Shown: positions 49,401 to 58,927 of the stretch, piece by piece
How positions within the stretch are numbered: the first letter of the stretch is position 1
How the letters are laid out: every line of letters begins with the position of its first letter
From: Acholeplasmataceae bacterium
GTDB taxonomy: Bacteria; Bacillota_I; Bacilli_A; Acholeplasmatales; Acholeplasmataceae
Direction: 5' to 3'
NCBI GenBank assembly: GCA_018400755.1
Contig: JAGYLU010000001.1
Coordinates: 62,001 to 126,000 of the forward strand
DNA length: 64,000 nt
The notes under the pieces: generated by a model
What the model saw: the letters and a program-made list of their open reading frames with translations, nothing else
What the model was told of the DNA's origin: nothing
Database searches by the model: none
Program-made: the position numbers and the translations under genes

Positions 49401-51194
49401 GTCGCCCGTGTCGTAGATGATGGTAACGGAAGCCTATGGGAACGCGGGAATGAAAAACTTGGTTATCGTCTCGCAGTCGATCTTGCGCGATTCCCAAACA
49501 AAGCAGAACAAGGCACTGATATGGACATTCTTCTATCGTTCTCAAATAGTGCTGTTGGCCGTTTTTGGTACACCCATCCACTAAAGGTCTCACTAATGGA
49601 TCAGGACAACAACGAAGTCTTTAGCTATGTCGAAGACAATTTCGATGCCAGAACATTTGTTTTGGGGGAAACCACGAACATCTACACAACAATGACCATC
49701 CCTGCTTCTCTTGCGTCGGGTGATTATACACTGGCTATATCCATCATCGATGAAACCGGAACACCTTCCATCAGGCTTGGGATGGCCGGAGAAATCGATG
49801 ACTCGATGGTTTATGCTCTTGGCTCGGTCAATATTGACACAAGCAACACAACACCTGATCCAGTTCATGAATCGATGTCATTTGATGATGCCAAAGCCTA
49901 CCCTTTCAAACCAAAGACGACCTATGCCATCACCTTTGATTACACCCCTCATTTTGAACTTGAAAACTATCATTTTGCTGATACCAACGGATATGTCTTC
50001 GCCCTGATGAGTGCCAAGGGTGGCGATGGTGCAACCACTGGTTACCATAAATGGCAGGATGTCTCTGGTGAAAAAGGCACAAAAACCATCCATGTCACAA
50101 CCCATGACCATGATGATTATGTTCTCAACATCGTTAGCGAAGGGTATGATGACATTGATATCCATGATGTCAAGATCGAGGTCATCAATGGGTACTATGA
50201 ACATTTCGAGGACTATGATTTCACGTTGATTGATGCTCTCTATCTACCCGTGAACAGTAGAAATGCCTATTTGACAAGAACGAACAACATCAAAGGCTCG
50301 CAAAGCATAGAAATCACATCCAATTCGCGCGGTGACAGCGAAGGTCTCAAATTCGACACCAACGTTTACGCCCTAGAGCCCAATACCAATTACACCGTCT
50401 CATTTCAATTCGAGTCGATTGCTCTTGTTGGCAAGGGTGGTTACATGTTTTTGAACCTGATTGATGAGTTATCGGATCAAAGGGAGCGGATTGGTGAATG
50501 GTACGAGCGAAACGATCGCGGTGTGACCACCAAAACATTCAATTTCACAACTGGATCCTCCACCAAGCAGACGATTGCCTGGGGTATCAAAAACGGTGGC
50601 GCTTATGTCATTGATGACATCATCCTCACCAAAAACCCAACTGGCACCATCGTTGACGGAGTTGATTATGGACACCCGCAAAACGAAAGACCAGCAATTG
50701 ATCTTATTGGGCTTGGTGAAACAGAAGGGTTCGAAGCATTCTCATTCAACGAAACCGCTTATGATTGGGGACAATTCGGATGGGGACAGTTCACTTTTGA
50801 TCCGCGGTACGTCATCACTGGTGATAGCTCTTTGATGGGGCAAATCGAACCCGAAGCGCTCGGAAATGAATGGTTCGAATTTGCAAGAAGCAAGCCTGAA
50901 GCGCTTGATCTTCAACCAAACACAACTTATGAAATCTCATTCTCATACCGGATTGTCAAAAATCCGATCAACAACGGTTTCTTCTACATCCTGATGCGCG
51001 ATTTAGGTGTCGGTCTTCCCAGTGACGTCGGATTCAACATCATCCCCAATGCATCACAAAACGACCTCATGGATATCAAGACCCTCACTGTTCAGATCAC
51101 AACCGGCAATCACGAGAACTATCAGTTCATCTTTGGCATGCATATGCTCGGAGAAATCGTGATTGACGATGTGCTGATCGAAGAGAAACCATAA
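46405..51194 (+). pseudogene. Giant surface DUF4832/DUF4874-type putative glycosidase, one frameshift
   Basis: About 1,596 codons in two frames. Frame 1 (46405-48800): signal peptide, then three jelly-roll modules marked by FE...SL, then two hydrophobic segments near 48230-48400 separated by KKVTIIAKK, then the start of the catalytic-like domain (NNPGMGWVTLEEP). Frame 2 (from about 48801 to 51194): the domain continues with FRVVDTRNEDYQRHLSLFLEALADKY, RGWGNWGEWHSGF and LPLLGEYSSG, then DUF4832-like beta region and two further modules. The shift lies between 48790 and 48810, where ACTATACC may carry an extra TA. Conserved Glu residues in GEWH and LGEY suggest a TIM-barrel retaining glycosidase; unproven. 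Confidence 0.7.
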
Positions 51195-51218
51195 ATAGTC
51201 TTAAGCCATTTAACAACA

Positions 51219-51253
51219 ACTTCCGGTGCGTGGTAAACAAACGCACCGGAAGT
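51219..51253 (+). terminator. Strong intercistronic hairpin
   Basis: A 13-bp perfect stem (ACTTCCGGTGCGT with ACGCACCGGAAGT) and 9-base loop lie 25 bases after the DUF4832 stop. No T-run follows, so it may be a partial terminator or a 3'-end stabiliser rather than a full stop. Confidence 0.6.
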
Positions 51254-51279
51254 CGTTATCGTCACAGGGAGGTTGACCT

Positions 51280-52148
51280 ATGATCTATGTCTTGGGAAGT
51301 ATCAATATGGACCTTGTCATACGCTCCGCCAGTTTGCCTCGTCAAGGTGAGACGGTCATTGGGAGCGGTTTCTTCATCAATCATGGTGGTAAAGGAGCAA
51401 ATCAGGCGGTCGCGGCAGCAAAATCAGGCGCTGATGTTGCCATGATTGGTGCCGTTGGAGATGATGCTTTTGGCGATCAGGCTCTGGAATCACTTGGGCA
51501 TCACAGCATCAACACCTCCCATGTCTTCCGTTTGGGACACCCTACTGGAGTGGCCTCGATCTGGATTACCGATCGTGATAACAGAATCATCATCGACCCA
51601 GGTGCGAACGCCTATCTGACAACGTGTATGGTTGATCATGGTCTCGCGCACGCCACCGAAAATGATACTCTGATTGTTCAATATGAAATTGATCCTCTCA
51701 TTGTCGGTTATGGTCTTCATCAAGCGAAACCAAGGGCATGACAACCCTCTTCAATCCCGCCCCTATGGGTCCTTTGTCGGATACGATCCTAGAAAACACA
51801 GACATCCTGTGCGCCAACGACCTAGAGATGAAAGCCATCAATCAAACCCTTTCCGGACAACTTCCAATGATCATCATCAACACCCACGGATCCAAAGGTG
51901 TATCTTTTGAGACCAACGGTTCGATCACCCGCATTGATGCCTATGATGTCACGGCAAGAGACACAACTGCCGCTGGTGACACCTTCATTGGGGCATTCAT
52001 CGCTGAATACACCCGTCTTCGCTCACTAGAAAAAGCCATCCGTTATGCAAACGCAGCCGCTGCGATTTCAGTCACTAGGGATGGTGCTCAAAAGAGCATC
52101 CCGACCCGTGAAGAGATCAATCGCTTTCAAGGAGGAGATCACTCATGA
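51280..52148 (+). pseudogene. Ribokinase-like PfkB sugar kinase, one frameshift
   Basis: MIYVLGSINMDLVIRSASLPRQGETV and GGKGANQAVAAAKSG (the PfkB glycine motif) begin a ribokinase fold. The frame breaks near 51735, where GCGAAACCAAGGGC lacks one base relative to an A-K-A-K-G reading. It resumes as MTTLFNPAPMGPL and continues with DTTAAGDTFIGAF, which holds the catalytic Asp. About 290 residues if repaired, normal for ribokinase. Phosphorylates a sugar, possibly ribose from the nucleoside hydrolase-like enzyme. AGGGAGG precedes the ATG. Stop overlaps the AraC start. Confidence 0.8.
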
Positions 52149-52936
52149 AAACCGAACTACAGTCATTTATCCACTACAGTCATCCTCCTCTCGACTATGT
52201 CCTTCCTCAGGCTCATAGTTGTTACGAAATCGTCTTTTACAAGAATGGCCATGGCCGAACCACCGTCAACAATGAAATCTACAATTATCATGACATGGAC
52301 ATGGTGATCATCCCTCCCAACATCGTCCATGATGAGAAATCAGAAGTATCCACTGAAGTCTATTGTGTGCTGTTCAAACTCGATGGAATCGATCTTCCAT
52401 CCGCCTTTTACACACATGAACCTGGCTTTTCGGCAGCTATTTTTGAAAAGATGGTTGAGATCAAAGAGTCATATTTGGCACGTGAGCCTTATTTTGAGTC
52501 CTATATCAGCAGTCTTATCCAGCAAATCGTCGTCATGTTGTTGCGTCATGAGAATGCGGCGACATCATCTGTCAGCATGGATGAGCAAAACAAACGGGCC
52601 ATTGAACTGTCCAAGAAACTGCTCAAAGAGAAAATTCACTTGAACACTGATTTTTCTGTCATTGCTGAAAATATAGGCTACAGTTATGACTACTTTCGGC
52701 ACTTGTTCACAGCCTATGTCGGTATGAGTCCCAAACAATATCAGCTTGAGCAAAAAATGAACAAAGCCAAAGATCTTTTGCTCAACACCGGCATGCCCGT
52801 CTATGAAATCGCCAAGATCTGTGGTTTCAGCAACGGTATCGCATTCAATGATTTCTTTAAACGCAAACTGAAAATCACTCCTTTGAGATTCCGACATCTC
52901 GGTCTAGAGCAAGTCGACAAAGTCCAATTAGAATGA
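52145..52936 (+). CDS. AraC-family transcriptional regulator
   Basis: 263 residues. N-terminal cupin sugar-sensing domain (HSCYEIVFYKNGHG...MDMVIIPPNIVHDEK) and C-terminal double helix-turn-helix: FSVIAENIGYSYDYFRHLFTAYVGMSPKQYQL and PVYEIAKICGFSNGIAFNDFFKRKLKITPLRFR. It sits inside the locus, so it probably controls the promoter at 38113 via the repeated ACCATTTTGATGA elements, since AraC proteins commonly bind direct repeats. GGAGG precedes the ATG, and the start overlaps the ribokinase stop. Confidence 0.9.
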   Translation: MKTELQSFIHYSHPPLDYVLPQAHSCYEIVFYKNGHGRTTVNNEIYNYHDMDMVIIPPNIVHDEKSEVSTEVYCVLFKLDGIDLPSAFYTHEPGFSAAIFEKMVEIKESYLAREPYFESYISSLIQQIVVMLLRHENAATSSVSMDEQNKRAIELSKKLLKEKIHLNTDFSVIAENIGYSYDYFRHLFTAYVGMSPKQYQLEQKMNKAKDLLLNTGMPVYEIAKICGFSNGIAFNDFFKRKLKITPLRFRHLGLEQVDKVQLE

Positions 52937-52943
52937 GGCCATC

Positions 52944-54038
52944 ATGACCCAAATCATAACACTGTTTGCCATTGAAGGCACACCCATCAGCTGTGAGCGA
53001 TACGGTGAGGGTCATATCAATGACACCTTTCTCGTCAAATGTGAGAACCCCAACCGGTCATACATCCTTCAAAGAATCAACAATTTTGTTTTCAAAGACA
53101 TCCCTTCACTGATGGAAAACTATGCCATGGTAACCTCATATATGGCCTATGTCTTGATCAATCAAGGGATCAATCCCCATGACCGAGTCCTTGAACTCAT
53201 ACCGACAACATCAGGTGATGCGTTCGTTTATTGCGACCGTGGGTATTTTCGGATGCTCCGTTTTGTCGCAGACTCAATCACTCTCCAAAGGGCTCAGAAT
53301 GCCACACAGATGATGCTTGCAGGACATGCGTTTGGAACATTCCAAAACCTTTTGTCGTCTCTAGACGCAAGCAAACTCCATGAGACCATCCCGGATTTCC
53401 ATCATACGCCCAAACGTTACTCTCAGTTTCTGGTTGCCCTTGAAAAAGCAACGCCTGAACGTCTAGGAAAGGCTTCTGACCTGATTACGTATGTGCTCAG
53501 TCAAAAACATGTCATCTCCATCATCCAAGATGCGCTTGATGACCAAAGTATCAAACTTAGGGTGACTCATAATGACACCAAACTAAACAACCTGCTCTTC
53601 GCACAAGACCTAGAATCGGTCAAATGTGTCATTGACCTCGACACCATCATGCCTGGAAGCTTGTTATTTGATTTTGGGGATGCAATCCGCTTTGGCTGCA
53701 ATACAGCCCCTGAGGATGATCCTGATTCCAACCATATCGCTTTTGATATGCCCTATTTCATCGCGTACGCAACAGGATTCATCAGTGCTTTGAAAGAAAC
53801 CTTGACAAACAAGGAAGCTTCCATGCTCGTCGATGGCGCGCTTATGATGACTTTCGAGGTCGGAATCCGTTTCTTGACTGACTATCTTCAAAACGATCCA
53901 TACTTCAAAACCCATCGTCCTGACCACAATCTTGACCGGGCATTGAACCAACTGACCTTATACCGAGTCATGCGTGAACAAGAAAGTGCGATGCGCCAAC
54001 AAATTGACGTGCTTAGAAGGAGTCTTCTTCATGGCTGA
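52944..54038 (+). CDS. N-acetylhexosamine 1-kinase-like (APH-fold) phosphotransferase
   Basis: 364 residues, near the length of bifidobacterial NahK. GEGHINDTFLV is the nucleotide-loop start, YILQRINNFVFKDI the lysine strand, VTHNDTKLNNLLF the Brenner-type catalytic loop (H-x-D-x4-N) and VIDLDTIMPGSLLFDFGD the metal-binding Asp segment. NahK phosphorylates GalNAc/GlcNAc at C1 in the galacto-N-biose/lacto-N-biose pathway. Here it sits immediately before a class II GalT, the same pairing as in that pathway. Overlaps the GalT start. Substrate inferred, not seen. Confidence 0.8.
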   Translation: MTQIITLFAIEGTPISCERYGEGHINDTFLVKCENPNRSYILQRINNFVFKDIPSLMENYAMVTSYMAYVLINQGINPHDRVLELIPTTSGDAFVYCDRGYFRMLRFVADSITLQRAQNATQMMLAGHAFGTFQNLLSSLDASKLHETIPDFHHTPKRYSQFLVALEKATPERLGKASDLITYVLSQKHVISIIQDALDDQSIKLRVTHNDTKLNNLLFAQDLESVKCVIDLDTIMPGSLLFDFGDAIRFGCNTAPEDDPDSNHIAFDMPYFIAYATGFISALKETLTNKEASMLVDGALMMTFEVGIRFLTDYLQNDPYFKTHRPDHNLDRALNQLTLYRVMREQESAMRQQIDVLRRSLLHG

Positions 54039-55497
54039 TCTATCAACATGCCTGATTGAGTACGCAATCAAATATCTGCATTTCAATCCAAAAGATCAGA
54101 ACAAGACATCAGGGATATTGTCATCACTGATTGGTTCTTCGGTTTCTTTTGATGCTGTTCCTGAGACACCAATCCCATTTATCAATGTGTTCAAAGACCT
54201 CATCAAGCGCGAATCTCCCATTCAGTTCGAACGTACTGTTGATCACATCTTCGCACTATTGACACCTTCTCAGCCCAATGTCAATCAGACGTTTTGGTCT
54301 TTATATGACAAGAGTCCCCAGACGGCAACCTCGTTCCTCTATACGCTTGGTCATTTGAACCATTATATCCAAAGCGACAAGATTCGTCTGAATCGACATT
54401 ACCACAGTCATGATCTGATCGTCACCATCAATCTCTCAAAAGAAGAAAAAGATCATCGGCGTGTGTTGGCAGACATGAAACAATCGGCATCTGTTTATCC
54501 AATGTGCCCCTTATGCTATGAGAACGTTGGCTATCCTGGAATAGGTGAACAACCTCCCCGGGAAACGCTCAGAGTGGCCCATATGACGCTTGATGGTGAT
54601 CCTTGGTTTATGCAGTTTTCGCCATATCCATATTTCGAGGAACATGCGATCTTCATCGATCGGATCCACCGCCCAATGAACGTTGATGTCAAAGCCTTGA
54701 GGCAACTTGTTGACATCGTTGATCTCTTCCCCCATTACTTTGTCGGATGCAATGCTGCGATGCCCATCACCGGAGGTTCAATCCTGTCACATGCCCACTT
54801 CCAAGGGGGCAAGAATGTTGGTTTCCCCTTGCTCAAAGCCCCTTTTGAACAGGCCTTTTCGATGCCTGATTATCCTGATGTGATTGCTGAAACGGTTGAT
54901 TGGCCGACCTTTGTCGTCCGTTTGACATCGGTTGATCGAGACCAACTCGTGAACGCATCAATGACCATCCTCAAGACTTGGAAATCCTTTGAGTCAAAAG
55001 ACATCAATCTGATTCCAGAAACCGATGGGGTACCTCATCATGGAATGGCGGCAATCATACACAAACCCGATGACCGTTATGTGATGCATCTGGTTTTGCG
55101 GTCGAACCTGACCAATCATGATTACCCTGAAGGCGTTTTCCATGCTCATCCAAAACATCATCACATCAAAAAGGAGGGCGTCGGTCTGATTGAAGCGCTA
55201 GGTATGTTCATCCTTCCAGGGAGACTGGCCTCGGTCATGGATACTTTCGTGAAGATGGGTAATCATCAGGATTTCATTGTTCTAAAAGAAGAACATCCAA
55301 TCCATGAGGATTGGTTCAACCGTTTCAAGACAATAACAACCTATGACCCAACAACCCTTCATCAATTGTTTCTAACCGAACTAGAGCATGTCTGTCAAGA
55401 CATTCTTCATCACATATCCGTGTTCAAAAACGATACGTCCGGTGTCCGTGCAAAACAACAATTCCTTTCTCTTATATCCGGAGGACAACATGTTTAA
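54031..55497 (+). CDS. galT: Class II galactose-1-phosphate uridylyltransferase-like enzyme (GalT)
   Basis: 488 residues, the length of Firmicutes-type GalT (class II). MCPLCYENVGYPG is the Cys pair block, ILSHAHFQGGKNVGFPL holds the H-x-H-x-QGG catalytic motif, and HGMAAIIHKPD is present. It exchanges UMP between UDP-hexose and Gal-1-P or HexNAc-1-P; coupled with the upstream kinase, a HexNAc-1-P substrate is likely. ATG 54031 follows AAGGAG and overlaps the kinase stop; the frame is open 57 bases upstream within the kinase. Confidence 0.9.
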   Translation: MADLSTCLIEYAIKYLHFNPKDQNKTSGILSSLIGSSVSFDAVPETPIPFINVFKDLIKRESPIQFERTVDHIFALLTPSQPNVNQTFWSLYDKSPQTATSFLYTLGHLNHYIQSDKIRLNRHYHSHDLIVTINLSKEEKDHRRVLADMKQSASVYPMCPLCYENVGYPGIGEQPPRETLRVAHMTLDGDPWFMQFSPYPYFEEHAIFIDRIHRPMNVDVKALRQLVDIVDLFPHYFVGCNAAMPITGGSILSHAHFQGGKNVGFPLLKAPFEQAFSMPDYPDVIAETVDWPTFVVRLTSVDRDQLVNASMTILKTWKSFESKDINLIPETDGVPHHGMAAIIHKPDDRYVMHLVLRSNLTNHDYPEGVFHAHPKHHHIKKEGVGLIEALGMFILPGRLASVMDTFVKMGNHQDFIVLKEEHPIHEDWFNRFKTITTYDPTTLHQLFLTELEHVCQDILHHISVFKNDTSGVRAKQQFLSLISGGQHV

Positions 55498-56806
55498 GCT
55501 GACATTCATTGGTGCTGGAAGCACCATCTTTGCCAAAAATGTGATTGGTGATATCCTGATCACACCTGAACTCAAAGACTATGAAATCGCACTATTTGAT
55601 ATTGATCCCACAAGACTTGATGATTCCTATCAAATTCTCTCTGCCATGAATAAGCGATATGGAGAGAGGGCTCGTATCTTGACGTATGCTGACCGTAAAA
55701 AAGCCCTTGACCAGGCGGATTTCATCGTCAATGCCATTCAAGTCGGAGGCTATGAACCAGCCACTGTCACCGACTTTGAGATTCCCAAACGATTCGGGCT
55801 TAGACAGACCATTGGTGACACCCTCGGGATCGGCGGCATCTTTCGAGCACTTCGGACCATACCGGTCTTGGAAGAGATTGCTCTTGAGATCAAAGAGGTG
55901 TGCCCGAACGCTTTGTTTTTGAACTATACCAATCCGATGGCGATTCTAACCGGATATCTAGAACGTTATTTGGGCATCAGAACCATTGGGCTCTGCCACA
56001 GTGTCCAGGCATGCGTGCCCGAACTCTTTAGAACACTCGAGATGGACGATCTGCTTGAAGGACATCAATCAACCATCGCTGGCATCAATCACCAGGCTTG
56101 GCTTCTGAACATCTGTGATCAAGACGGAACAGACCTTTATCCATTAATCAAGACAAGGTCCAAGAATCCAAACTATGACAAAACCTGGGATCTTGTCAGG
56201 CATGACATGATGGATAAGTTTGGATACTATCTGACAGAATCATCCGAGCACACCGCCGAGTATGTCCCTTTCTACATCAAATCGACACACCCAGAACTGA
56301 TTGAGAGATTCCATATTCCTCTAGATGAGTATCCAAGACGCTGTGAACAACAGATCAGAGATTGGAATGCCTTGAAAGTGACGATTCTTCAAGATGATCA
56401 CCTTGAACACGTTGCCAGCAACGAATACGCCCTTTCAATCATCAAAGCGGTCATCTTCAATGAGCCGGTCACCATTCACGGTAATGTCATGAATCAAGGA
56501 TTCATTCCCAACCTTCCAAAAGATGCCTGTGTTGAAGTTCCATGCACCATTGATCAAACTGGCATTCACCCCCATATGATGGATGCGCTGCCGCACCAAT
56601 GCGCAGCACTCAATATGACCAACATCAATGTTCAGCTTTTGACCATGGAAGGTGCGTACCAAAGAAACAAATCCATGATTGCTCAGGCCGCATTTCTGGA
56701 TCCCCATACCGGAAGTGAACTCTCGATGGATGAGATCAAATCTCTGGTTGACGCCTTATTCGATGCTCACCACCAATATCTTCCCCCATATAAGGAGATG
56801 CCATGA
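55490..56806 (+). CDS. GH4-family NAD-dependent glycosidase, alpha-galactosidase-like
   Basis: 438 residues. N-terminal dinucleotide fold FIGAGSTIFAKNVIGDI; NAIQVGGYEPAT; GIGGIFRALRTIP; NYTNPMAILTGYL; GLCHSVQACVPEL, where the CHSVQ Cys/His pair binds the catalytic Mn2+ as in MelA; and GINHQAWLL. GH4 enzymes cleave glycosides by NAD-assisted oxidation. CHSVQ favours alpha-galactosidase or alpha-galacturonidase over alpha-glucosidase. No signal peptide, so it acts in the cytoplasm on imported sugar. ATG 55490 follows CGGAGG and overlaps galT. Confidence 0.88.
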   Translation: MFKLTFIGAGSTIFAKNVIGDILITPELKDYEIALFDIDPTRLDDSYQILSAMNKRYGERARILTYADRKKALDQADFIVNAIQVGGYEPATVTDFEIPKRFGLRQTIGDTLGIGGIFRALRTIPVLEEIALEIKEVCPNALFLNYTNPMAILTGYLERYLGIRTIGLCHSVQACVPELFRTLEMDDLLEGHQSTIAGINHQAWLLNICDQDGTDLYPLIKTRSKNPNYDKTWDLVRHDMMDKFGYYLTESSEHTAEYVPFYIKSTHPELIERFHIPLDEYPRRCEQQIRDWNALKVTILQDDHLEHVASNEYALSIIKAVIFNEPVTIHGNVMNQGFIPNLPKDACVEVPCTIDQTGIHPHMMDALPHQCAALNMTNINVQLLTMEGAYQRNKSMIAQAAFLDPHTGSELSMDEIKSLVDALFDAHHQYLPPYKEMP

Positions 56807-58158
56807 TTACACACATCACATCAAATGAGACCCTTCTCTTGAACAAAGGCATGGGCTGGGTCATGCATACGTCCATCGAAAAGACCTATATCGATGACAA
56901 TGCCTTCATCCCAAATGACAAAATCCAAGTGGTCGCCCTTCTTTCAAGCTGGGCGAAACTTGAACCGATTGAGGGGACATTCGATTTTCAAGATCTGGAT
57001 GATGCCGTCGAACATTGGAGTCGTCTGGGTAAGGAGATCCATCTACGGATCTCAACCGATCCGATGATCTACCGACAAGAAGCCTGTGGGGTTCTCTAAT
57101 GGGTTTTTGAGACCTATCATGTCCCCTATCAGACAAAACTCATCTATGGCCTAGAAGCCAAGTTCCCTGATTACTTGCATCCCGTCTATCTGGCCAAGGT
57201 TCACCTGTTTATCGATGCCTTGTGTGCCCGTTACGAACGATATCCAAACATTGTTCAAATGGATTTGCGGGGTTATGGGGAATGGGGAGAATGGCATTCC
57301 GGATTCATGCATGCTGACCTTCCCACCCATGTCGAAGCCCTTCGTGCCATTATCCGAACTTGGGATCACGCGTGCAAAGGACGTATTCCGTTGGTATTAT
57401 CAGGGTCGTATGAATGGCGCCGTGACCAAAAACTGGACCTCTTCGCCCCTGCAAGCTATGATGCGTTCAAATATCAGTCCGCTTTTGATTATGCACTCAC
57501 CAAAGAAAACATCACGTTCCGTCGCGATGGTGTTGGCGGTGCCCTGAAAGTCAATGACTATCTGCTCTTTTTGGAATACTTCGAGAAACATCACCGCTTG
57601 CCGCTGACAACCGAGTTCTTTATATCCTATGATCGTCAGAAAGAGGCGGAAGACGGTGTCAGAGGATACTTTGCCGAAGATGCATTGGAAGAAGCACTTG
57701 CCCTGCATCCGAACTACATGATGCTTATGTGGGATAGTGAGGCATTTTTCCGGGAGCGACAAGATCTGATTGATCACGGACTCAGGCGCATGGGTTATCG
57801 GTTATATCCAAGTACCATTCAGACAACAAAAACCGGTGATATGATCACACTCAGACATACGTGGTCAAATGATGGTGTCGGACGTCTCTATCTTCTTCAT
57901 GAGGTTTTATTCAAACTCACCGATGAGGAAGGACATCACATATCAACCACCGATGATCAGGTGAACTTAAGCGATGTGACCGAGGCACAAAAACAGACGT
58001 ATATGACCCATCTGCGAACTGACGGTCTCAAAGGTGCTATCACTCTATCTGTTGGTATCCGTCTCAAACAGGATGGAAGCATGGTCAAATGTCCGCTTGA
58101 AAATGTATCGGATGACGGTTTTTACCCGCTCATCACCCTTGATCACTTGAATTCATGA
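56803..58158 (+). pseudogene. Cytosolic DUF4832-type putative glycosidase with one in-frame TAA
   Basis: 452 codons in a single frame, interrupted only by TAA at 57097-57099 (codon 99). LNKGMGWVM matches NNPGMGWVT of the surface paralogue, LLSSWAKLEPIEGTFDF matches LSTSWARIEVEEGVYDW, RGYGEWGEWHSGF matches RGWGNWGEWHSGF, and LPLTTEFFISY matches LPLLGEYSSG. Conserved Glu163 and Glu271 are candidate acid/base and nucleophile. The paralogue has GTPQW where this reads GVL-stop-W, so a Gln codon may have become TAA. No signal peptide. A product beginning at an internal start after the stop would lack the first barrel strands. Overlaps the GH4 stop; NagB follows. Confidence 0.75.
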
Positions 58159-58165
58159 GGAAAGG

Positions 58166-58927
58166 ATGACAATCGACATGCGTGTGATGATTGGTACAAA
58201 AACCATCATTGATGATCAGGTATCAAAGATCATCATCAATCTTGTCAACACCAATCCAAAGGCCGTCTTAGGGCTTGCGACAGGGTCAACACCTGCTGGA
58301 GTTTATGCTGCTCTGGTCAACGATCACATTACCCATCGGACTGATTATCATCTGATCAAGACCATCAATCTTGATGAGTATGCGAATCTTGATACTGACC
58401 ATCCCAACAGTTATCGCACCTATATGAATAACCATTTATTTGATCACATCAATATCCGACTCGAGCATACCCATTTCCCCGATAGTACCCCATTTGTTGC
58501 TTCGTTTCTCGAACAACACCCTGTGAATCTTCAATTACTGGGCATTGGTAACAATGGTCACATCGGATTCAATGAACCTGGGACACCTTTCGAGAGCAGT
58601 GTCAGACTTGTTTCGTTATCAGATGACACCCTCAGTCAAAATGCCAGATACTTTGAGACACCGGATCAGATGCCAAAGAAGGCATACACACTCGGTATTT
58701 CAGACATCCTCAAAGTTCATCAAATCATCTTGATTGCCACCGGACCTCACAAAGCCAGAATCATCAAGCAGATGATTGAAGGTCCGATCACACCACAACT
58801 TCCAGCATCTGTCCTAAGACGGCATCCTGATGTCACCGTTTATCTTGATCATGATGCCGCAGCTTTACTTGATCAATCACTTGATATCTATACCAAAGGA
58901 GGGGTTGCACTTGACATCATTGCCTAG
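58166..58927 (+). CDS. nagB: Glucosamine-6-phosphate deaminase (NagB)
   Basis: 253 residues. GLATGSTPAGVY (phosphate loop), TINLDEYANLD (catalytic Asp), and GIGNNGHIGFNEPG (His/Glu active-site loop) are complete. Converts GlcN-6-P to fructose-6-P and ammonia. A GalN-6-P relative (AgaS/AgaI) is possible but the motifs are nagB-like. AGGAAAGG precedes the ATG. NagA, its usual partner, is absent; a PIG-L deacetylase lies two genes downstream. Confidence 0.9.
   Translation: MTIDMRVMIGTKTIIDDQVSKIIINLVNTNPKAVLGLATGSTPAGVYAALVNDHITHRTDYHLIKTINLDEYANLDTDHPNSYRTYMNNHLFDHINIRLEHTHFPDSTPFVASFLEQHPVNLQLLGIGNNGHIGFNEPGTPFESSVRLVSLSDDTLSQNARYFETPDQMPKKAYTLGISDILKVHQIILIATGPHKARIIKQMIEGPITPQLPASVLRRHPDVTVYLDHDAAALLDQSLDIYTKGGVALDIIA

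Noticed and set aside
55388-55490. Longer N-terminus for the GH4 protein
   Set aside because: The extra 34 codons lie in galT and lack a ribosome site; the NAD-binding fold begins right after ATG 55490, which has CGGAGG.
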